The notes beneath the pieces are model-generated. The model was not told the origin of the DNA. It did no database searches and saw only the letters and a program-made list of their open reading frames with translations. Shown here one piece after another: positions 7,071-10,744 of a stretch of DNA of 10,744 nt. Source of the DNA: SIG575 sp045595725 (lineage in GTDB: Bacteria > Bacillota > Clostridia > Oscillospirales > Acutalibacteraceae); contig JAZOAY010000070.1 of NCBI GenBank assembly GCA_045595725.1, forward strand, positions 1 to 10,744, given 5' to 3'. The stretch's first letter is position 1. Every line of letters begins with the position of its first letter. A program made the translations under genes and the position numbers.

Positions 7071-8168
7071 ATGAAAAAAGTTACGAGTTTTGTAAAAAGT
7101 GAAATTGTACTCATAGTATCCTTTGTTCTGGCGGTAGTGTCATGTTTTTTTGTCACACCTGATAAGGCGTACATAGAATATATTGACTTCAAAACACTTA
7201 CACTCTTGTTCTGTCTTATGGCGGTGACATCGGGACTTGGGAGCATGGGCATTTTTCGTGTTCTTGCAGAAAAAATGCTGAAGCGGGTGAAAAGTTTTTC
7301 ACTTCTCAGTCTTACTCTGTGCCTTTTATGTTTCTTTTCCTCAATGCTTATTACAAATGATGTTGCACTTATAACTTTTGTGCCATTTACATTGATAATT
7401 CTCGGCATGATAAACAAGAAAGATAAAGCTGTAATTCTTGTAACAATTGAAACTGTTGCAGCAAACTTAGGAAGTATGGCAACTCCCATAGGGAACCCTC
7501 AGAATCTGTATCTTTTCTCAAAATATGAAATGTCAATGGGGGATTTCTTTTCTGCAATTCTTCCCTATGCAGTTTTGTCACTTGTACTGGTAGCAGTTTT
7601 TTCTCTTTTTACAGGAAAAGAAAAAATCGAAATAAATACAGAAAAGACAGATTTCAGATTTGACAGAAATTTAATTGTATATGCAATTCTGTTTGTGCTT
7701 TCACTTCTCAGCGTTTTCAGAATCGTTGACTACAGAATTCTTCTTGCAGTATCTGTTGTTGCGATTGTGATTTTTGACAGAAAAACTTTCAAGAGTATAG
7801 ATTACAGTCTGCTTCTTACATTTGTTTTTCTTTTTGTTTTTATCGGAAATCTTGGCAGAATATCTGCCGTCAGCGAATTCCTCAGAAACACGGTTTCAGA
7901 CAGAGAAATAATGACAGGAATAATTTCAAGTCAGGTGTTTTCAAATGTACCGGCAGCGATACTTCTATCAAATTTTACCAACAATGTAAAAGATCTTCTC
8001 GTTGGTGTGAATTTAGGAGGTCTCGGTACACTTATAGCATCAATGGCGAGCCTTATTTCTTTCAAACTTGTACAGAAAGAAAAGATAAATACGGGAAAAT
8101 ACATTTTTGTTTTTTCTTTGGTGAATATTGCATTTCTCGGAGCAAATCTTGTGCTTGTTTTGTTCTGA
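7071..8168 (+). CDS. SLC13/ArsB-NhaD-CitM-like membrane permease, substrate unknown
   Basis: This 365-residue protein is almost entirely hydrophobic, with about ten membrane segments, and belongs to the ion transporter superfamily that contains ArsB, NhaD and CitM. Family marks occur in both halves, as expected of its inverted repeat. The first half has LITNDVALITFVPF (N96, D97) and SMATPIGNPQNLYL (GNPQN at 141-145). The second half has FIGNLG, QVFSNVPAAILLSNF (Q288 to P294) and NLGGLGTLIASMASL. The paired SNVPA/TND and GNPQN/GLGTL loops normally form the ion and substrate sites. It is shorter than ArsB (about 430 residues), and nothing marks it as arsenite-specific: no arsR or arsC is nearby. 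Candidates are an organic anion, sulfate or sodium/proton exchange. No clear terminator follows; only an AT-only palindrome overlaps the stop codon. The T-box promoter begins 22 bases later. Confidence 0.85.
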   Translation: MKKVTSFVKSEIVLIVSFVLAVVSCFFVTPDKAYIEYIDFKTLTLLFCLMAVTSGLGSMGIFRVLAEKMLKRVKSFSLLSLTLCLLCFFSSMLITNDVALITFVPFTLIILGMINKKDKAVILVTIETVAANLGSMATPIGNPQNLYLFSKYEMSMGDFFSAILPYAVLSLVLVAVFSLFTGKEKIEINTEKTDFRFDRNLIVYAILFVLSLLSVFRIVDYRILLAVSVVAIVIFDRKTFKSIDYSLLLTFVFLFVFIGNLGRISAVSEFLRNTVSDREIMTGIISSQVFSNVPAAILLSNFTNNVKDLLVGVNLGGLGTLIASMASLISFKLVQKEKINTGKYIFVFSLVNIAFLGANLVLVLF

Positions 8169-8189
8169 AAAAATTTTTCAAAAAAACTA

Positions 8190-8218
8190 TTGACATGACT
8201 ATTTTGTAGTGCTATAAT
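8190..8218 (+). promoter_or_regulatory. Consensus sigma-A promoter of the T-box leader and acyl-CoA synthetase gene
   Basis: Perfect TTGACA (8190-8195), a 17-base spacer and perfect TATAAT (8213-8218). Transcription should start near 8225. Such a strong constitutive promoter fits control by termination in the leader rather than at initiation. The T-box gene is thus separate from the permease upstream. Confidence 0.9.
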
Positions 8219-8239
8219 CTCATCAATATAATATTAAAA

Positions 8240-8503
8240 GCGATGACGAAGACGGACGATTTGTTCTGACTTTCAGAGAGCAGTTGGTTGGTGTGAAACT
8301 GTAGTGAGGCTTATCAGGTCCCATCACTTCCGAGCTGAAGATGCAAAAGGTTTTACCGAGTAGTGTCTTACGTGTACGCTGCGTTAGTGCGAAGGGGCTG
8401 ACTGGCCCTGCAGAGGGGCATCTTAGATGATGCAATTTGAGTGGTACCGCGGAATGAATTTATTCCGTCTCAAAGTTTTCAGGAGCTTTGAGACGGCTTT
8501 TTT
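8240..8503 (+). promoter_or_regulatory. T-box riboswitch, probably isoleucine-tRNA responsive (specifier AUC)
   Basis: The leader has the T-box parts in the right order. Stem I begins with a kink-turn-like base (ATGACGAAG at 8243-8251 against CTTCCGAGC at 8327-8335). It carries the AGAGAG motif (8275-8280) and the distal loop GGTTGGTGTGA between CAGTT (8281-8285) and AACTG (8297-8301). A stem II region follows, then stem III (GCATC 8418-8422 with GATGC 8429-8433), the T-box GAGTGGTACCGCGG (8439-8452) and the terminator. The antiterminator would pair GAG with CTC (8469-8471) and CGGAAT with ATTCCG (8462-8467), leaving TGGTACC bulged. TGGT (8442-8445) pairs with a tRNA end of ACCA, so discriminator A. 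In known T-boxes the specifier ends six bases before GAGC; here that gives ATC at 8323-8325, isoleucine. Discriminator A agrees with Ile and argues against Ser, His, Trp or Gly. Proline (CCC, 8320-8322 region) is the main alternative. The T-box call is firm; the amino acid is less so. Confidence 0.93.
8465..8503 (+). terminator. T-box leader terminator
   Basis: CCGTCTCAAAG (8465-8475) pairs perfectly with CTTTGAGACGG (8486-8496) around a ten-base loop, followed by C and six T. Its left arm overlaps the right arm of the antiterminator (8462-8471), so only one of the two can form. Uncharged tRNA bound to the leader should favour read-through into the gene at 8549. Confidence 0.93.
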
Positions 8504-8520
8504 ATTTGTCTCAAAGTTTC
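8467..8520 (+). repeat. Three copies of GTCTCAAAG around the T-box terminator
   Basis: GTCTCAAAG lies at 8467-8475 (left terminator arm), inverted at 8486-8494 (right arm) and directly again at 8508-8516, where the match to the first copy extends into TTT. The third copy is past the U-tract and can pair with the right arm in a 9-bp hairpin that holds the U-tract in its loop. Whether it matters is unknown. Confidence 0.85.
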
Positions 8521-8535
8521 AAACCCATTAAAATC

Positions 8536-8540
8536 GGAGG
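8536..8540 (+). promoter_or_regulatory. Ribosome binding site that fixes the start of the acyl-CoA synthetase
   Basis: GGAGG ends 8 bases before the ATG at 8549. Another in-frame ATG at 8543 is only 2 bases from the site and too close to be used efficiently. Confidence 0.8.
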
Positions 8541-8548
8541 TTATGAAA

Positions 8549-10744
8549 ATGGAAAATCATTCATCAGACAAACTTTTTGAGGTGGTTGAACGTATCAGAC
8601 TTATGCGTCTTGATGCAGGATACACAGTTGAGGAAATGGCAGAAAAAACTGACGTTTCTACACAACAGTACCTTGTTTACGAAGAAGGGAAAGCGGACCT
8701 TCCTTTTACATTTATTCACAAGTGTTCTCTTGCGTTCGGTATTGAACTTTCGGACATTCTTGAAGGACAGAGCGCAAACCTTACTTCTTATACCGTTACA
8801 AGAAAGGGCAGAGGTCAGGTTACTGCAAGTGAAGACGGAATTGAAATCAAAAACTTAGCTCCGCGTTTTAAGAAAAAACTGGGCGAACCTTACTTCGTAA
8901 AATATGAATATTCTGCAGAACAGCAGGAAAAACCAATTCATACAACAACTCACGGCGGTCAGGAATTTGATATGGTCATCAGCGGAACACTTAAAGTTCA
9001 GATTGGTGATAATACTGAAATTCTCAGCGAAGGTGACAGTATTTTTTACAATTCATCAGAGCCTCACGGTATGATTGCAATCGGCGGAGAAGACTGTACT
9101 TTCCTTGCGGTTGTTTTTGCAGGTAATGAAGAACTTCCCGAAGAAGAAATCCGCTCAAGTATTGTTTCTGCACGTAACACGGAAGACCTTATCTGTGAAA
9201 AATTCATCCACACAACAGAGGATGAAAACGGAATGCTTACAGGCATTTCTTTCACAGACGATGATAAATTCAATTTCGCATTTGATGTTGTTGACGAAAT
9301 TGCAGATAAATATCCCGACAAAATTGCAATGATTCATGTGGGTCTTGACAAAACAGAAAGAAAGTTTACTTTCAACGATATGAAACGCGGTTCTGCACAG
9401 GCTGCAAACTATTTCAAATCTCTGGGAATTAAAAAAGGCGACAAGGTTATGCTTGTTCTCAAACGCCATTATCAGTTCTGGATGTCAATTCTCGGTCTGC
9501 ACAAACTTGGCGCAATTGTAATTCCTGCAACACACCAGCTTAAAGACCATGACTTTGAATACAGATTCAATGCTGCAGGTGTAAAGGCAATTGTATGTAC
9601 TGCAACTGATAACACACCTGAACAGGTTGACCTTGCAGCAAAGAATTCACCAACACTTGAAACAAAAATCATTGTAGGCGGTTATAGAGAAGGTTGGCAC
9701 AATTTTGACGATGAAAGTGTTCTCTTTACAAGAAAGTATGTAAGACAGGAAGATACTGCATGCGGTAATGATCCTATGCTTATGTTCTTTACATCAGGAA
9801 CAACAGGTTATCCCAAAATTGCAGCACATTCACATAAATATCCCCTTGGACATTTCATTACAGCAAAATACTGGCACTGTGTAAGAAAAGACGGTGTTCA
9901 TTTCACTATCTCCGATACAGGTTGGGGTAAAGCACTCTGGGGTAAACTCTATGGCCAGTGGCTCTGCGAAGGTGCAGTATTTGTATATGACTTTGACCGT
10001 TTCAATGCAGCAGACATTCTTCCGATGTTTGCAAAATACAAAATTACAACATTCTGTGCACCACCTACAATGTACAGAATGCTTATCAAACAGGATATTT
10101 CACAGTACGACCTGTCCTCAATTGTTCATGCAACAACAGCAGGTGAAGCACTCAACCCCGAAGTGTTCAAACAGTTTGAAAAGACAACAGGTCTCCGTAT
10201 TATGGAAGGTTTTGGTCAGACGGAAACAACTCTTACAATTGCAAACCTTGCAGGTATGCAGCCTAAGGTTGGTTCAATGGGTAAACCTATTCCGCTTTAT
10301 GATATCGACATCGTTGACTCTGACGGTAATCCTGTTGGTGTCGGTGAAAACGGCGAAATTGTTGTACGTACAGAAAAGAAAGTTCCCAACGGTTTGTTCC
10401 TTGGTTATCATAATGACGAAGAAAAAACAAAAGAAGCATGGCATGACGGAATGTACCACACAGGCGACGTTGCATGGCGAGATGAAGACGGTTACTTCTG
10501 GTATGTGGGACGTGCCGATGACGTTATCAAATCATCAGGCTACCGTATCGGACCGTTTGAAATCGAAAATGTTATTATGGAACTTCCATATGTTCTTGAA
10601 TGTGGTGTTACGGCTGCACCTGATGAACTCCGCGGTCAGGTAGTAAAAGCAAGTATCGTTCTCACAAAGGGTACTGAAGGCACAGAAGAACTGAAAAAAG
10701 AAATCCAGAACTACGTCAAAGAGAAAACAGCACCCTACAAATAC
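8549..10744 (+). CDS. XRE HTH-cupin-AMP-forming acyl-CoA synthetase fusion (3' end outside window)
   Basis: The frame is open for 732 codons to the window end. Residues 14-72 form an XRE-type helix-turn-helix (RIRLMRLDAGYTVEEMA, then EEGKADLP). Residues of about 115-195 form a cupin barrel with likely metal or ligand residues H131, H135, E139 and H173. From about 238 on comes an AMP-forming synthetase that joins a carboxylic acid to CoA using ATP. It has the phosphate loop TSGTTGYPK (415-423), GFGQTE (554-559), YHTGD (636-640) and GRADDVIKSSGYRIGP (654-669). The wording around these motifs is closest to medium-chain (ACSM/MACS) synthetases, which take short, medium and branched acids. The window ends at APYKY, just before the usual PRxIEF segment with the catalytic lysine, so little of the protein should be missing. 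It is cytoplasmic, with no membrane segment. It is under the T-box directly upstream. The N-terminal half resembles free-standing HTH-cupin regulators, so it may sense an acid and bind DNA; that and the substrate are inferred. Confidence 0.93.
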   Translation, partial: MENHSSDKLFEVVERIRLMRLDAGYTVEEMAEKTDVSTQQYLVYEEGKADLPFTFIHKCSLAFGIELSDILEGQSANLTSYTVTRKGRGQVTASEDGIEIKNLAPRFKKKLGEPYFVKYEYSAEQQEKPIHTTTHGGQEFDMVISGTLKVQIGDNTEILSEGDSIFYNSSEPHGMIAIGGEDCTFLAVVFAGNEELPEEEIRSSIVSARNTEDLICEKFIHTTEDENGMLTGISFTDDDKFNFAFDVVDEIADKYPDKIAMIHVGLDKTERKFTFNDMKRGSAQAANYFKSLGIKKGDKVMLVLKRHYQFWMSILGLHKLGAIVIPATHQLKDHDFEYRFNAAGVKAIVCTATDNTPEQVDLAAKNSPTLETKIIVGGYREGWHNFDDESVLFTRKYVRQEDTACGNDPMLMFFTSGTTGYPKIAAHSHKYPLGHFITAKYWHCVRKDGVHFTISDTGWGKALWGKLYGQWLCEGAVFVYDFDRFNAADILPMFAKYKITTFCAPPTMYRMLIKQDISQYDLSSIVHATTAGEALNPEVFKQFEKTTGLRIMEGFGQTETTLTIANLAGMQPKVGSMGKPIPLYDIDIVDSDGNPVGVGENGEIVVRTEKKVPNGLFLGYHNDEEKTKEAWHDGMYHTGDVAWRDEDGYFWYVGRADDVIKSSGYRIGPFEIENVIMELPYVLECGVTAAPDELRGQVVKASIVLTKGTEGTEELKKEIQNYVKEKTAPYKY

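Noticed and set aside
7034..7489. Minus-strand open frame of 151 codons inside the permease gene
   Set aside because: It is antisense to the membrane segments of the permease and has no recognisable motif. Its length follows from the codon bias of the real gene.
7071..8168. Calling the permease an arsenite pump (ArsB)
   Set aside because: The fold motifs are shared by many anion and sodium/proton carriers. No arsenic-resistance gene or operator is nearby, and the protein is shorter than ArsB.
8166..8180. Palindrome TGAAAAAATTTTTCA at the permease stop codon, as a terminator
   Set aside because: It is nearly all A and T, has no real loop and no separate U-tract, so a stable terminator hairpin is unlikely.
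8223..8435. Minus-strand open frame of 70 codons across the T-box leader
   Set aside because: The bases are fully explained by the conserved RNA elements on the plus strand, and there is no suitable binding site or promoter on the minus strand.
8577..8858. Open frame of 93 codons inside the synthetase gene, and a longer one at 9894-10643
   Set aside because: Both are in the wrong frame of a continuous 732-codon gene with clear HTH, cupin and AMP-binding motifs. They show no recognisable family and no fitting ribosome binding site, and are shadows.

Overview
The window looks like a piece of a low-GC Firmicutes (Clostridia) chromosome, most like a gut or rumen Ruminococcaceae-type organism. 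The evidence is AT-rich intergenic DNA, strong AAGGAGG-type ribosome binding sites, textbook sigma-A promoters with 17-base spacers, and a T-box leader. The genus is an inference and no taxon-specific marker is present. No mobile element, CRISPR array, rRNA or tRNA was seen.

Left part (1-6921, all minus strand). Position 1 cuts a gene whose first 32 residues resemble the receiver domain of a LytTR/AgrA-type response regulator; it has its own promoter. Upstream of it on the minus strand, and ended by its own terminator, is a secreted endonuclease/exonuclease/phosphatase-fold hydrolase (288-1388) with its own strong promoter. Before that comes a two-gene operon read from one promoter near 6950: tex (RNA-binding S1 protein, 6921-4759), then, 31 bases later, a cytoplasmic GH38 alpha-mannosidase (4727-1563), ended by a hairpin at 1508-1546.

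Right part (6922-10744, plus strand). A divergent promoter region (6922-7070) separates tex from an ArsB/NhaD/CitM-type (SLC13-like) membrane permease of unknown substrate (7071-8168). Then comes a 380-base non-coding stretch that is a complete T-box riboswitch. It has a consensus promoter, Stem I with the AGAGAG and distal-loop motifs, a small stem III, the TGGTACCGCGG T-box and an 11-bp terminator. The leader controls a large gene, cut by the window end, encoding an XRE helix-turn-helix domain, a cupin domain and an AMP-forming acyl-CoA synthetase in one chain.

The most interesting system is this last one: an acid-activating enzyme carrying its own regulator-like N-terminus and controlled by tRNA charging. 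By spacing from the conserved GAGC, the specifier reads AUC (isoleucine), and the T-box UGGU fits a tRNA with discriminator A. A plausible but unproven role is to activate a branched-chain acid such as 2-methylbutyrate when isoleucyl-tRNA is short, feeding reductive carboxylation back to isoleucine.
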